A stretch of 64,000 nucleotides of DNA. It comes from Variovorax paradoxus (lineage in GTDB: Bacteria; Pseudomonadota; Gammaproteobacteria; Burkholderiales; Burkholderiaceae_C). How positions within the stretch are numbered: position 1 is the stretch's first letter; each line of letters starts with the position of its first letter. Below the pieces are notes generated by a model that had not been told where the DNA came from, did not search any database, and saw nothing but the letters and a program-made list of their open reading frames with translations. Shown piece after piece: positions 16,993-26,597 of this stretch. Where the stretch lies: assembly GCF_030815975.1 (NCBI RefSeq), contig NZ_JAUSXL010000002.1:2716501-2780500 (forward strand), given 5' to 3'. The translations under genes were made by a program, and so were the position numbers.

Positions 16993-17874
16993 GTGCCACA
17001 GCCCGCTTTCGACCTTGAAGCCACCATTGCGCGCCTGTTCGTCTACCCCGTCAAATCGTGCGCGGGGGTCGAGCTCCCCGAGATGCTGCTGACCGAGACC
17101 GGCCTGGAGTTCGACCGCGCCTGGATGGTGGTCGACGCGCAGGGCGAGTTCGTGACCCAGCGGCAATTGCCGCGCATGGCGCTGATCCGGCCGCAGATGA
17201 AGCACATGGAAGTGGTGCTGCGCGCGCCGGGCATGCTGGCCCTGCACCTGGCGTTCGACCGGGTCGAGAAGCCGGTGCGCGTGCGCGTCTGGAAGGACGA
17301 GGTGGCCGCCTACGACATGGGCGACATCGCCGCCCAGTGGTTCAGCGACTTTCTCTCCGAGCCGGGCAAGCCGCAGGCGCTGCGGCTGGTGCGCTTCGAC
17401 CCCGAGCACAAGCGCCTGTCGAGCCTGCAGTGGACCGACGGCGTCGAGGCGACGAACCAGTTCGCCGACGGCTATCCGCTGCTGGTGGCCAGCGAGGGCT
17501 CGCTAGCCGAACTCAACGAGCGGCTGGCCGCTGCCGGCCATGATGCGGTCGGCATCGAGCGCTTCCGGCCGAACATCGTGCTGGCTGGCATCGAGTCGCA
17601 CGACGAAGATCGGGTCGACGCGCTGCACGTCGCCACCGGCGAAGGCGAGGCCGAGCTCAAGCCCGTCAAGCCCTGCACCCGCTGCCCGATTCCCGACATC
17701 GACCCGGCCACCGCCACGAGCAGCCCCGAGGTCGGCGACATGCTGCGCACCTACCGCGCCGATCCGCGCGTCGACGGGCGCATCACCTTCGGCATGAACT
17801 GCATCGTGCTGCAGGGCGTGGAGCACATGCTCAAAGTGGGGCAGGCCGTGGGTGCGAACTACCGCTTCGAATAG
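16993..17874 (+). CDS. MOSC domain-containing protein (YcbX-like)
   Basis: A 293-residue protein with an N-terminal MOSC beta-barrel domain (ARLFVYPVKSCAGVELPE) and a C-terminal MOSC domain with a conserved cysteine region (VKPCTRCPIPDID). YcbX-type proteins bind molybdenum cofactor and reduce N-hydroxylated compounds, usually with a CysJ or ferredoxin-type partner. No ferredoxin domain is attached here. The GTG start at 16993 has AAGGA about 8 bases upstream. Its stop abuts the rbsD stop head-on with no gap, so no terminator separates the two. Confidence 0.85.
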   Translation: MPQPAFDLEATIARLFVYPVKSCAGVELPEMLLTETGLEFDRAWMVVDAQGEFVTQRQLPRMALIRPQMKHMEVVLRAPGMLALHLAFDRVEKPVRVRVWKDEVAAYDMGDIAAQWFSDFLSEPGKPQALRLVRFDPEHKRLSSLQWTDGVEATNQFADGYPLLVASEGSLAELNERLAAAGHDAVGIERFRPNIVLAGIESHDEDRVDALHVATGEGEAELKPVKPCTRCPIPDIDPATATSSPEVGDMLRTYRADPRVDGRITFGMNCIVLQGVEHMLKVGQAVGANYRFE

Positions 17875-18273
17875 CTAGAAGGTCACGCCGGCGTACAGGA
17901 CGATGTTGGCGTAGGGCGTGCATTCGCCCGTGCGGATCACCGCCTTGGCGCGCGCGCTCAGGCGCTTGAGTTCCTCGTGCGACACCGTCTCCGGCAGGGC
18001 GGCCAGCTGGCCTTCGCACCATGCCGGCAGCTGTCCCGCCGGCAGCTGCCCGATGGCTTCGCGCGCGATCAGCGCGCGCTCCACCTGCATCTCCGAAAGC
18101 ACGACCTTGAGCACGTCCGCGACCCGCGGAATCCCCGGCGTGAGCGCCAAGTCGATGCGCCGGGGGCCGTCCGGAATCGGCAGGCCGGCATCGCCGATCA
18201 CCAGCATGTCGCCGTGGCCGAGCGCGGCAATCACTTGCGAGAGTTCGGCATGCAGCAGGGCGGTACGTTTCAC
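17875..18273 (-). CDS. rbsD: D-ribose pyranase
   Basis: A 132-residue enzyme interconverting beta-pyranose and beta-furanose forms of ribose, so that ribokinase receives its substrate. Family features are LSQVIAALGHGDMLVIGDAGLPIP near the N-terminus, with the usual catalytic His, and the closing RTGECTPYANIVLYAGVTF. The GTG start overlaps the rbsK stop by 4 bases (GTGA). It is the last gene of the ribose operon. Confidence 0.93.
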   Translation of the reverse strand: MKRTALLHAELSQVIAALGHGDMLVIGDAGLPIPDGPRRIDLALTPGIPRVADVLKVVLSEMQVERALIAREAIGQLPAGQLPAWCEGQLAALPETVSHEELKRLSARAKAVIRTGECTPYANIVLYAGVTF

Positions 18274-19235
18274 AGCGCGATCCAGTCGGGAGTCAAGGGG
18301 CTTTGCAGCACGGCATCGCGCTGCGGAATGGAAGGCTGGGCGCCGGGCTGCTGAATGCACAGCGCGGCGGCGCGGATGCCCAGGCGCACGGCTTCGTCGA
18401 AGGACTGGCCTTCGCCCAGCGCCACGGCCAGCGCACCCAGGAAGGTGTCGCCTGCGGCCGTGGTGTCGACCGCCTGCACGGTGGGCGCGGGATGGTGGCG
18501 CGCGCCGTCGGCATCGATGGCCACGGCCCCGCGTGCGCCGAGCGTGACGACCACGCGCGCGACGCCCTTGGCGCGCAGGGCCTGGCCAGCCAGCGCGGCT
18601 TCCTGCGGGCTGTCGGCGGCCTGGCCGCACAGCGCCTGCGCTTCGATCTCGTTGACCACCAGCGTGTCGATGCGCGGCCACAGCGGCACGGCAATCGGCT
18701 GCACCGGCGATGGGTTGAGCAGCACCTTGCAGCCAGCCTCGTGCGCCACCGAAATGGCGCGCACGACCTGGTCCATAGGTATCTCGAACTGCGTCACCAG
18801 GAAGGCGGCGCCCTGCAGCTGCTGCCGCAGCGCCGCCGCGTCGATCTCGGCCTTTGCGTTGGCGCCGGGGATCATCACGATGCGGTTCTGGCCGCCGTCT
18901 TCCACCAGGATCAGCGCGGTGCCCGTGGGCTCGCTGCGGCTGGTGCGCAGCGCGGCGGTGTCGATGCCGTCGCGCATGAGCGCGTCGCGCAGCGCCTGGC
19001 CGTGCGCGTCGTCGCCGACGCAGCCGATCATGGCCACGCGGCCGCCTTCGCGCGCGCAGCTCACGGCCTGGTTGGCGCCCTTGCCGCCCGGGATGTGGGC
19101 GATCGAATGGCCCAGCAGTGTTTCGCCCGCGGCCGGCGCATGCGGCACGCGCAGCACGATGTCCATGTTGAGGCTGCCGAGCACCACGATGCGCGGCGGC
19201 GGGGCGGCGCTGGAAGAAGAAGGCTTCGAACTCAC
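18270..19235 (-). CDS. rbsK: Ribokinase
   Basis: A 321-residue PfkB-family kinase phosphorylating ribose at O5. Visible signatures are GSLNMDIVLRV, the substrate-binding GGKGANQAV, and the ATP/anion-hole motif DTTAAGDTFLGAL with the catalytic aspartate. The first 13 residues are a Ser/Pro-rich extension. The GTG start overlaps the regulator stop (GTGA), and the gene end overlaps rbsD. All residues expected for activity are present. Confidence 0.94.
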   Translation of the reverse strand: MSSKPSSSSAAPPPRIVVLGSLNMDIVLRVPHAPAAGETLLGHSIAHIPGGKGANQAVSCAREGGRVAMIGCVGDDAHGQALRDALMRDGIDTAALRTSRSEPTGTALILVEDGGQNRIVMIPGANAKAEIDAAALRQQLQGAAFLVTQFEIPMDQVVRAISVAHEAGCKVLLNPSPVQPIAVPLWPRIDTLVVNEIEAQALCGQAADSPQEAALAGQALRAKGVARVVVTLGARGAVAIDADGARHHPAPTVQAVDTTAAGDTFLGALAVALGEGQSFDEAVRLGIRAAALCIQQPGAQPSIPQRDAVLQSPLTPDWIAL

Positions 19236-20341
19236 GGGGCGCGGGACTTTCGGTTTTGCATCGATGGCGCTTCGGACGAAGGCGCGGAAGAGGAAGAAGA
19301 CGGAGCGGCCGCCTCGCGGAAGCTCGCATGCCGCGCGGTCGAGGCGCGCACGCGCAGCTCCGGCTGCAGCACCACCTTGCGCGCATCGCGCCGCTTGCCG
19401 CCCACGCGCTCCAGCAGCATGTCGACCGCCAGCGCACCGATGCGCTCCTTGGGCTGCGCCACGGTGGTGAGCGGCGGGCTGGTGTAGGCCGAGAGTTCGA
19501 TGTCGTCGAAGCCGACGATCGAGAGCTCGTCGGGCACGTGCACGCCGCTTTCATGCGCGGCGCGCAGGGCGCCGATGGCCATCAGGTCGTTGCAGACGAA
19601 GACGGCCGAGGGCACCTCTTCGGTCCGCAGGATCGCGTGCATCGCCTCGTAGCCGCCCTGGCTCGTGAAGCCGCCGCGCCACAGCAGCGCGTCCGCATTC
19701 GCGATATCGGGTGTGGCGCCGCTCTCGGCCAGCGCCATGCGCCAGCCCTCGATGCGCTGCTCGCTCGGCATCACGCCCACCGGCCCGCCGATGCAGGCAA
19801 TGCGCTTGTGGCCGAGCGACAGCAGGTGCCGCACCGCGAGCAGGCCGCCCTGCATGTGGGCGGTTTCCACCAGGTCGCAGGCCGGGTCGGCAATCTCGCG
19901 GTCGACCAGCACCGTGGGAATGCGCAGGCCGTGCAGCTGCGTGACGAGCGAATCGTCGTCGCCCGCGCCGGTCGACACCACGATCAGGCCGTCGATGCGG
20001 CGCTCGGCCAGCACCTGCAGGTAGACGCTCTGGCGGCGCGGCTCGTCGTCGGTGTTGCACAGCACCAGCGTGTAGCCGGCGCCGAAGCAGCGGTCTTCCA
20101 CGATGCGCACGATCTCGGCAAAGTACGGGTTCGAGCTGTTCGGAATCAGCATGCCGAGCGTCGACGTGGTGTTGCTCTTGAGGCTGCGCGCCATGGCGTT
20201 GGGCACGTAGCCCAGTTCGCGGATGGCCTCTTCCACGCGCTCGCGCCCCTTGGCGCTCACATGGCGCGTGTCGTTGACCACGTGCGACACGGTGGTGACC
20301 GAAACCCCCGCGCGCAGCGCGACGTCCTTGATGGTGGCCAT
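19232..20341 (-). CDS. rbsR: LacI-family transcriptional regulator of the ribose operon
   Basis: A 369-residue repressor. The LacI helix-turn-helix and hinge are clear (TIKDVALRAGVSVTTVSHVVN, residues 3-23; hinge NAMARSLKSN), followed by a periplasmic-binding-protein-like effector domain. A Ser/Ala-rich tail of about 20 residues extends the C-terminus. A strong ribosome site (GGGGGAAG) precedes the ATG. It lies inside the operon between rbsC and rbsK rather than at one end, so repression would be autoregulatory. The palindrome at 24022-24041 is the expected operator. The ribose assignment is by context. Confidence 0.9.
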   Translation of the reverse strand: MATIKDVALRAGVSVTTVSHVVNDTRHVSAKGRERVEEAIRELGYVPNAMARSLKSNTTSTLGMLIPNSSNPYFAEIVRIVEDRCFGAGYTLVLCNTDDEPRRQSVYLQVLAERRIDGLIVVSTGAGDDDSLVTQLHGLRIPTVLVDREIADPACDLVETAHMQGGLLAVRHLLSLGHKRIACIGGPVGVMPSEQRIEGWRMALAESGATPDIANADALLWRGGFTSQGGYEAMHAILRTEEVPSAVFVCNDLMAIGALRAAHESGVHVPDELSIVGFDDIELSAYTSPPLTTVAQPKERIGALAVDMLLERVGGKRRDARKVVLQPELRVRASTARHASFREAAAPSSSSSAPSSEAPSMQNRKSRAP

Positions 20342-20367
20342 GGTTGCTTCCCCCTTTTTTTGCAGCG

Positions 20368-21351
20368 TCAGGCCAGGCGGCGGTCGGCCCGGCGCTGGCG
20401 CAAGGTGTCGATGATCACCGCAACCACGATGACCGCGCCGGTGATGATGCGTTTGCTCGGCTCGCTGGCGCCCACCTGCGCGAGCCCGGCCTCGAGCACC
20501 GCGATGATCAGCACGCCGAAGAAAGTGTTGACCACCGAGCCGCGCCCGCCCATGAGGCTGGTGCCGCCGATCACCACGGCCGCAATCACCTGCAGTTCGA
20601 TGCCGACGCCGGCGTTGGGGTCGGCCGCTTCGAGCCGGGCCGACTGCATCAGTCCCGCGAGCCCGGCCAAGAGGCCGGTGGCGGCAAACACGATGATGCG
20701 GATCGGCCGCGGATCGATGCCCGCGAGCCGCATCGCTTCTTCGTTGGTGCCGATGCCCACCACGTGCCGGCCGAACACGGTGCGCGTGAGCACCAGCTGG
20801 CCGGCGGCCACCAGCAGCACCGCGAGCACGAAGGCCGCGGAGATGCCGCCGATCCACGGCGCGGCCAGGCCCGAGATGGCGTCGCCCACATACTGCGTGC
20901 GCGAATCGGTCACCAGGTAGGCGCCGCCGCGCACCGCTTCCAGCATGCCCAGCGAGACGATGAAGCTCGGCAGGCGCCATGCGACCGACACCGCGCCCGT
21001 CACGCTGCCGCACACCAGCCCGGTGGCAAGGCCGAGTGCGGCGGCCACCGGCACCGAGAGCTTCCACTGGAGGATGGCGGCGGCCGTCACCGCCGCGCTC
21101 AACGCGAGCACCGAGCCCACCGAAAGATCGATGCCCGCGATGATCAGCACGAAGGTCATGCCGACCGCCATCACCGCCAGCGCGGGAATTTCGTTGGCAA
21201 TGGAGATGAAGGTTTCGCGCGTCAGGAAATATTCGCTCAGCGTGCCGAAGAGCGCGACCATGCCCACGAGCACGACCGTCAGGCCCAGGTAGGTGCCCAG
21301 CTGGCCCTTCAGGGCGGGGGGCGGGGCGGAGGTGGCAGCGGCTGCGGTCAT
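20368..21351 (-). CDS. rbsC: Ribose ABC transporter permease
   Basis: A 327-residue inner-membrane permease of the sugar ABC importer family, with about eight to ten hydrophobic spans. The conserved IAGIDLSVGSVLALSA and a GIGTNEEAMRLAGI segment identify the RbsC/AraH/XylH group. The start overlaps the rbsA stop (ATGA). It pairs with RbsA and RbsB to import ribose. Confidence 0.93.
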   Translation of the reverse strand: MTAAAATSAPPPALKGQLGTYLGLTVVLVGMVALFGTLSEYFLTRETFISIANEIPALAVMAVGMTFVLIIAGIDLSVGSVLALSAAVTAAAILQWKLSVPVAAALGLATGLVCGSVTGAVSVAWRLPSFIVSLGMLEAVRGGAYLVTDSRTQYVGDAISGLAAPWIGGISAAFVLAVLLVAAGQLVLTRTVFGRHVVGIGTNEEAMRLAGIDPRPIRIIVFAATGLLAGLAGLMQSARLEAADPNAGVGIELQVIAAVVIGGTSLMGGRGSVVNTFFGVLIIAVLEAGLAQVGASEPSKRIITGAVIVVAVIIDTLRQRRADRRLA

Positions 21352-22979
21352 GGTGTGTCGGCGGTGGCCTGTTGGCCCGGATTCGAATCGGAAATGGCGG
21401 ATCCCGCCGTGGGGGTAGCGGCGCGGCCTGCCGCATCGCTGAACGCGGCGGCCAGCAGCGATTGTTCGCTCCACTGGCCGCGCTCGAACACCGCGACCAG
21501 CCGGCCGGCGCTCATCACGCCGATGCGGTCGCACATGGCCATGAGTTCGCGCAGGTCGCTCGACACCATCAGCAGGGCCTTGCCGGCATCGGTCATGCGG
21601 TCGAGCTCGGTGTACAGGTCGGCGCGCGCGCCAACGTCCACGCCGCGCGTGGGCTCGTCGAGCAGCAGCACCTTGCATTCGCGGTGCAGCCAGCGCGCGA
21701 ACACCACCTTCTGCTGGTTGCCGCCGCTCAGGGTGGCAACGGGCTGCTCGATGCTGCGCGAGCGGATGCGCAGCAGCTCCACCAGCCGCCTGGCAATGCC
21801 GCGCTCCTTGGCGCGCTGCAGCCAGCCGGCCTGCGAAATGGCGCCCAGATCGCTCAGCGTCGCATTGACGCGGATCGGCTGCGTGAGCAGCAGCCCTTGC
21901 GACTTGCGGTCCTCGGTCACCAGGCCGATGCCCGCGCGGATGGCCTGCATCGGCGAGCGCCAGCCCTTGCGGGCGCGCAGCACCGGCTGCGTGGCGGCAA
22001 CGCCGTCATACAGAAGAATTTCGCCGCGGTCGGCGCGGTCGGCACCGAACAGCAGGCGCACGAGTTCGGTCCGGCCCGAGCCGACCAGGCCCGCCAGGCC
22101 CATGACTTCGCCCGCGTGCAGGTCGATGTCGACGTCCTTCACGGCCTCTGCCCGGCCGATACCGCGCGCGCTCAGCAGCACCGGCCCCGCCATGCGGCGC
22201 TCGCGCCCTTCATGCTCGTGCACCGCGCGGCCCACCATGCGCTGCACCAGTTCGGATTCGCGCACGCCGGCCATGGCGCGCATGTCCACCAGCCGCCCGT
22301 CGCGCAGCACCGCCACGCGGTCGGCAATGCGCTGCAGCTCTTCGAGCCGGTGCGACACGTAGACGATGGCCACCCCGCGCGCCTTCAGCAGGTCGATCTG
22401 CTCGAACAGATGCGAAGTCTCGCGCGGCGTCAGCATGGCGGTGGGCTCGTCGAGCACCAGCACGCGCGTGTCGTCCTGCAGGTTGCGCGCAATCTCGACC
22501 ATCTGCTGCTGGCCGATGCCCAGGCGCGCCACGGGCGTGGCCGGGTCGATGTGTTCCATGCCGATCTTCGCGAGCTGGCGCGCGGCCAGCTCGTGCAGCT
22601 TGCCGCGGCGGATCCAGCCGGTCCGGCTGGGCAGCCGGTCGAGCAGCAGGTTCTCGGCCACCGACAGCGTGGTGACCAGGCCCAGCTCCTGCATGACCAT
22701 GCGCACGCCCAGCCGTTCGGCGTCGCGGCGCGAGGCGGGCTGGAACGCGGCGCCGTCGAGCAGCATCCGGCCGCGTGTCGGCTGCACCAGGCCGCAGACG
22801 ATCTTCGACAGCGTGCTCTTGCCGGCGCCGTTCTCGCCCGTGAGCGCGAGCACTTCGCCGGCGTTCAGCACCAGCGAGACGTCGTCGAGCACCGGCGCCG
22901 CGTAGTCCTTGCCGAGCGCGCTCAGCGAGAGCACGGGAACGGCAAGGCCGGCATTCATGGCGGCGGCAGGTGCGTTCAA
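21348..22979 (-). CDS. rbsA: Ribose ABC transporter, double ATPase subunit
   Basis: A 543-residue protein with two ABC domains in tandem. The first has Walker A GENGAGKSTL and the signature LGIGQQQMVEIA. The second has LSGGNQQKVVFARWL and Walker B VLLLDEPTRGVDVG, with a degenerate P-loop (LVGSGRTEL), as is normal in RbsA/MglA. The frame opens at a TTG (22979) preceded by AAAAGG; an ATG at 22958 is the alternative and lacks a ribosome site. The next gene, rbsC, overlaps by 4 bases. Confidence 0.92.
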   Translation of the reverse strand: MNAPAAAMNAGLAVPVLSLSALGKDYAAPVLDDVSLVLNAGEVLALTGENGAGKSTLSKIVCGLVQPTRGRMLLDGAAFQPASRRDAERLGVRMVMQELGLVTTLSVAENLLLDRLPSRTGWIRRGKLHELAARQLAKIGMEHIDPATPVARLGIGQQQMVEIARNLQDDTRVLVLDEPTAMLTPRETSHLFEQIDLLKARGVAIVYVSHRLEELQRIADRVAVLRDGRLVDMRAMAGVRESELVQRMVGRAVHEHEGRERRMAGPVLLSARGIGRAEAVKDVDIDLHAGEVMGLAGLVGSGRTELVRLLFGADRADRGEILLYDGVAATQPVLRARKGWRSPMQAIRAGIGLVTEDRKSQGLLLTQPIRVNATLSDLGAISQAGWLQRAKERGIARRLVELLRIRSRSIEQPVATLSGGNQQKVVFARWLHRECKVLLLDEPTRGVDVGARADLYTELDRMTDAGKALLMVSSDLRELMAMCDRIGVMSAGRLVAVFERGQWSEQSLLAAAFSDAAGRAATPTAGSAISDSNPGQQATADTP

Positions 22980-22994
22980 CGTCGGCCTTTTCTC

Positions 22995-23951
22995 TTACTT
23001 TGCCGATGACTTGGTGACCAGCACCACGTCGGTCTTCACTTCGGCGGGCATCGATGACTGCGGCTTCTTCTCGGCCAGCGCCTTGAGCGCGGTCTCGATG
23101 CCGAACACCGCCTGCTTCGCGGCGAACTGGTCGGCCGTGGCGAGCACGCGGCCGTCGGCCAGCATCGGCTTGATGGCGCCGATGTTGTCGTAGCCCACCA
23201 CCAGCACCTTGCCGGTCTTGCCCGCGGCCTTGACGGCCGCCACGGCGCCCAGCGCCATGCTGTCGTTGCCCGCGAGCAGCGCCTTCAGGTCGGGGTGCTC
23301 GCGCATCATGCCGGCGGCCACCGTGTTGCCCTTGTCGATTTCCCACTGGCCCGACTGCACGCCCACCACCGTCACGCCGGCGGCCTTCATGGCGTCCTGG
23401 TAGCCGAGGGTGCGCTGCTGCGCATTGAAGGTGGTCGAGACGCCTTCGATGATGCCGACCTTGTCGCCGGGCTTCAGGCTCTTGGCGAGCTCGTCGCCGA
23501 CCAGCTTGGCGCCGGCGCGGTTGTCTGGGCCGACGAAGGGCACGGGGATGCCCTTTTCCTTGAGCGCGGCGGCGTCGAACTGGTTGTCGATGTTGACCAC
23601 CAGGATGCCGCGGTCGATGGCCGCCTTGACCACCGGCACCAGCGCCTTCGAATCGGCCGGCGCGATGACCAGCGCATTGATCTTCTGCGCCATCATCTGT
23701 TCGACCATCTTGATCTGGGCGGCCGTGTCGGTCTCGTCCTTGATGCCGTTGGCCACCAGCGTGTACTGCGCGGCATGCGCCTTCTGGTGCGCCTTGGCGC
23801 CGTCTTCCATGGTGCGGAAGAATTCGTTGGCGAGCGACTTCATGACCAGCGCGACCTTGGGCTTGTCCTGCGCGAGGGCGGGCGAGGCGGCGAGGGTGCC
23901 CAGCAGCGCCAGGGCGGCTGCGCTTTGCAGCGTACGGCGGGTGAACTTCAT
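22995..23951 (-). CDS. rbsB: Ribose-binding periplasmic protein
   Basis: A 318-residue substrate-binding protein with a signal peptide (residues 1-27, cleaved after SPALA). The fold is that of the ribose/galactose-binding family (VALVMKSLANEFFRTMEDGA, AGNDSMALGA, GYDNIG). The ATG at 23951 has AGGAG 9 bases upstream; the open frame extends further upstream but crosses the operator. It is the first gene of the operon, directly downstream of the palindromic operator, so it should be the most highly expressed. Confidence 0.93.
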   Translation of the reverse strand: MKFTRRTLQSAAALALLGTLAASPALAQDKPKVALVMKSLANEFFRTMEDGAKAHQKAHAAQYTLVANGIKDETDTAAQIKMVEQMMAQKINALVIAPADSKALVPVVKAAIDRGILVVNIDNQFDAAALKEKGIPVPFVGPDNRAGAKLVGDELAKSLKPGDKVGIIEGVSTTFNAQQRTLGYQDAMKAAGVTVVGVQSGQWEIDKGNTVAAGMMREHPDLKALLAGNDSMALGAVAAVKAAGKTGKVLVVGYDNIGAIKPMLADGRVLATADQFAAKQAVFGIETALKALAEKKPQSSMPAEVKTDVVLVTKSSAK

Positions 23952-24021
23952 GGCTGTTGTCTCCTGAGGTGGTTGAGCGGTGCGCCGGTCTCTGGCCGGG
24001 GGCACCGATATTACCGAACGA

Positions 24022-24041
24022 AAACGTTTGCGCAAACGTTT
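24022..24041 (-). promoter_or_regulatory. Probable RbsR operator (20-bp perfect palindrome)
   Basis: AAACGTTTGCGCAAACGTTT is a perfect 20-base palindrome. It contains the CAAACGTTTG half-site core bound by LacI/GalR members such as RbsR and PurR. It lies 70 bases before the rbsB start and 117 bases before ychF. The adjacent AT-rich bases suit a promoter for the leftward operon, though I cannot fix a -10/-35 pair. Confidence 0.75.
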
Positions 24042-24157
24042 GCTAATCCGGTTTAACCCTGATCCCGAGCCGCCACGAAGTGCGTACTGCATTTCGGGAC
24101 GAACCACGTCCCGCAAGCGCGTCCTTTAAAATCGCCGGTTACCCAAGAGGACCCCCC

Positions 24158-25249
24158 ATGAGTTTGCAATGCGGCATCGTCGGCCTGCCCAACGTCGGTA
24201 AATCCACACTTTTCAATGCGTTGACCAAGGCCGGCATCGCGGCGGAAAACTATCCGTTCTGCACCATCGAGCCCAACGTGGGCGTGGTGGAAGTGCCCGA
24301 TCCGCGGCTTGGCGCATTGAGCGGGATCGTCAAGCCCGAGCGCGTGGTGCCCGCCATCGTCGAGTTCGTCGACATTGCCGGCCTGGTGGCTGGCGCCAGT
24401 ACGGGCGAGGGCCTGGGCAACAAGTTTCTCGCGCATATCCGCGAAACCGACGCCACCGTGAACGTGGTGCGCTGCTTCGACGACGACAACGTGATCCACG
24501 TGGCCGGCAAGGTCGATCCGATCTCCGACATCGAGGTGATCCAGACCGAACTCTGCCTGGCCGACCTCGCCACGGTCGAGAAGGCGCTGCACCGCCACAC
24601 CAAGGTGGCGCGCTCGGGCGACAAGGAAGCGCAGAAGCTGGTCGGCCTGCTCGAGCGCTGCCAGGCCGCGCTGAACGAGAACACGCCGGTGCGCGCGTTG
24701 GAGTTCACCAAGGAAGAGCAGCCGCTGGTCAAGTCGTTCACGCTGATCACCGCCAAGCCCGCGATGTTCGTCGGCAACGTGGCCGAAGACGGTTTCGAGA
24801 ACAACCCCTACCTCGACCGCCTGCGCGAATATGCGGCCAAGCAGGGCGCCCCCGTGGTCGCCATCTGCGCCAAGATCGAAGCCGAACTCGCCGAGATGGA
24901 CGACGAGGACAAGAAGATGTTCCTCGCCGAAATCGGCCAGGACGAGCCGGGCCTGAACCGCCTGATCCGCGCGGCCTACACGCTGCTGGGTTTGCAAACC
25001 TACTTCACCGCCGGCGTGAAGGAAGTGCGCGCCTGGACCATCCACATCGGCGACACCGGCCCCCAGGCCGCCGGCGTGATCCACGGCGACTTCGAGAAGG
25101 GCTACATCCGCGCCCAGACCATCTCGTTCGAGGACTACATCGCCTACAAGGGCGAGCAGGGCGCGAAGGACGCGGGCAAGATGCGTTCGGAAGGCAAGGA
25201 ATACGTGGTCAAGGACGGCGACGTGATGAACTTCCTGTTCAGTTCGTAA
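24158..25249 (+). CDS. ychF: Ribosome-associated ATPase YchF (OLA1 family)
   Basis: A 363-residue P-loop protein of the Obg superfamily that binds ribosomes and prefers ATP. The P-loop GLPNVGKST is at residues 8-16 and a G3-type motif at [13 protein letters not shown] coiled-coil insertion follows, and the C-terminal TGS domain ends in [19 protein letters not shown] sits about 9 bases before the ATG. Length matches the family. It is divergent from the rbs operon and followed closely by a GST gene. Confidence 0.95.
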   Translation: MSLQCGIVGLPNVGKSTLFNALTKAGIAAENYPFCTIEPNVGVVEVPDPRLGALSGIVKPERVVPAIVEFVDIAGLVAGASTGEGLGNKFLAHIRETDATVNVVRCFDDDNVIHVAGKVDPISDIEVIQTELCLADLATVEKALHRHTKVARSGDKEAQKLVGLLERCQAALNENTPVRALEFTKEEQPLVKSFTLITAKPAMFVGNVAEDGFENNPYLDRLREYAAKQGAPVVAICAKIEAELAEMDDEDKKMFLAEIGQDEPGLNRLIRAAYTLLGLQTYFTAGVKEVRAWTIHIGDTGPQAAGVIHGDFEKGYIRAQTISFEDYIAYKGEQGAKDAGKMRSEGKEYVVKDGDVMNFLFSS

Positions 25250-25258
25250 AGCCGCCGC

Positions 25259-25933
25259 ATGCTCACCGTCCACCACCTCAACAACTCGCGCTCGCAGCGC
25301 GTGCTTTGGCTGCTTGAAGAACTCGGTCTGCCCTACGAGATCGTCCACTACCAGCGCGATCCCCGGACGATGCTGGCGCCCGCTTCGCTGCGGGCCGTGC
25401 ATCCGCTCGGCAAGTCGCCGGTGGTGACCACGGACGACGGCCTGGCGCTGGCGGAATCGGGTGCCGTGATCGAAACGCTGATCGAGCGCCATGGCAGCGG
25501 CCGGCTGGCGCCCGCGGCGGGCACGCCGGAGGCGGTGCGCTATCGCTACTGGCTGCATTTCGCGGAAGGCTCGGCCATGTCGCCGCTGCTGCTCAAGCTG
25601 GTGTTCGACAGGATCGAGAGCAGCAAGATGCCGTTCTTCGTGAAGCCGATCGCGAAGATGATCTCCGGCAAGGCCAAGGCGGCCATCGTCATGCCCAACA
25701 TCGAGAACCACCTGAACTTCATGGAAGCCGAGCTTGGCAAGAGCGAGTGGTTCGCCGGCAGTGAATTCACGGGTGCCGACATCCAGATGAGTTTTCCGGT
25801 GGAGGCCGCGCAGGCACGCGGCGGGCTCGACGCGAAGCGGCCCAGGCTCATGGCGTACCTGGAGCGCATCCACGCGCGCCCGGCCTACCAGCGCGCGCTC
25901 GAACGCGGCGGCCCCTACGGCCTGTTGAGCTGA
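25259..25933 (+). CDS. Glutathione S-transferase family protein
   Basis: A 224-residue protein with an N-terminal thioredoxin-like domain (residues 1-80: LTVHHLNNSRSQRVLWLLEE, then HPLGKSPVV and the LAESGAVI glutathione-binding motif) and an alpha-helical C-terminal domain. N9-S10 near the start suggest a serine-type active site. The substrate is not predictable. It begins 10 bases after ychF, so co-transcription is likely. Confidence 0.88.
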   Translation: MLTVHHLNNSRSQRVLWLLEELGLPYEIVHYQRDPRTMLAPASLRAVHPLGKSPVVTTDDGLALAESGAVIETLIERHGSGRLAPAAGTPEAVRYRYWLHFAEGSAMSPLLLKLVFDRIESSKMPFFVKPIAKMISGKAKAAIVMPNIENHLNFMEAELGKSEWFAGSEFTGADIQMSFPVEAAQARGGLDAKRPRLMAYLERIHARPAYQRALERGGPYGLLS

Positions 25934-25943
25934 AGCGTTCGTC

Positions 25944-26414
25944 TCAGGACGGGAACACGTAGAGCAGCGCGACCGTCATGCTGACATAGCGCAGGAATTT
26001 TCCAATCGCCATGTACCCAAGGCATGGCCAGAAGGGCAGCTTGAGCCAGCCCGCCACTGCGCAGAGCGGATCGCCCACGATCGGCAGCCAGCTCAACAGG
26101 CAGGCCTTGGGCCCGAGCCGCTCCAGCCAGCCCAATACGCGCACATGATGTTTCGAGTGCGAGTATTTGTCGGCCACCTTGTGCGCGCCGTAGCCCATCC
26201 ACCAGTCGACCGCGCCGCCCAGCGTGTTGCCCACCGTGGCCACCAGGATGGCCGGCCAGAACATGTCGGGGTTGAGCTTGAGCAGCCCGAAAAGAATGGG
26301 CTCCGAGCCCACCGGCAGCAGCGTGGCCGAGACGAAGGCCGCGATGAACAGCGTGGAGAGTCCGTATTGCGGAAGCGCGAGTAGCGCCAGAAGTGCGTCG
26401 AGCCAGGCTTGCAT
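25944..26414 (-). CDS. YqaA family membrane protein (DedA/VTT-like fold)
   Basis: A 156-residue inner-membrane protein with about four hydrophobic spans. Family pattern: FVSATLLPVGSEPILFGLL, a GNTLGGAVDWWMGYGA motif, and LSWLPIVGDPLCAVAGWL. The YqaA group is related to DedA-type lipid scramblases; its role is not proved. The ATG at 26414 places the first helix properly; a longer frame to 26516 has no membrane-protein character in the extension. The gene converges on the GST gene. Confidence 0.78.
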   Translation of the reverse strand: MQAWLDALLALLALPQYGLSTLFIAAFVSATLLPVGSEPILFGLLKLNPDMFWPAILVATVGNTLGGAVDWWMGYGAHKVADKYSHSKHHVRVLGWLERLGPKACLLSWLPIVGDPLCAVAGWLKLPFWPCLGYMAIGKFLRYVSMTVALLYVFPS

Positions 26415-26597
26415 AGGGTGAAATGAGTCGACGCAGTATAGGCAGCGGGCCTTCTGCGGCAGGTCGGAGAAAGCGCCGTGCATGGCGGGGGTGTCGCCGC
26501 GGTACCGCGCGCGCAAATCGTTTCAGCCGCCGGCATCGCGCGTGGCTACAATCGTGCCTCATTTTTCAGCAGCCGAACTCGCGACGCTTCCTCCTTC

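Noticed and set aside
23952..24116. A longer rbsB frame starting at 24116
   Set aside because: It would translate through the operator and bury the signal peptide; AGGAG marks the ATG at 23951.
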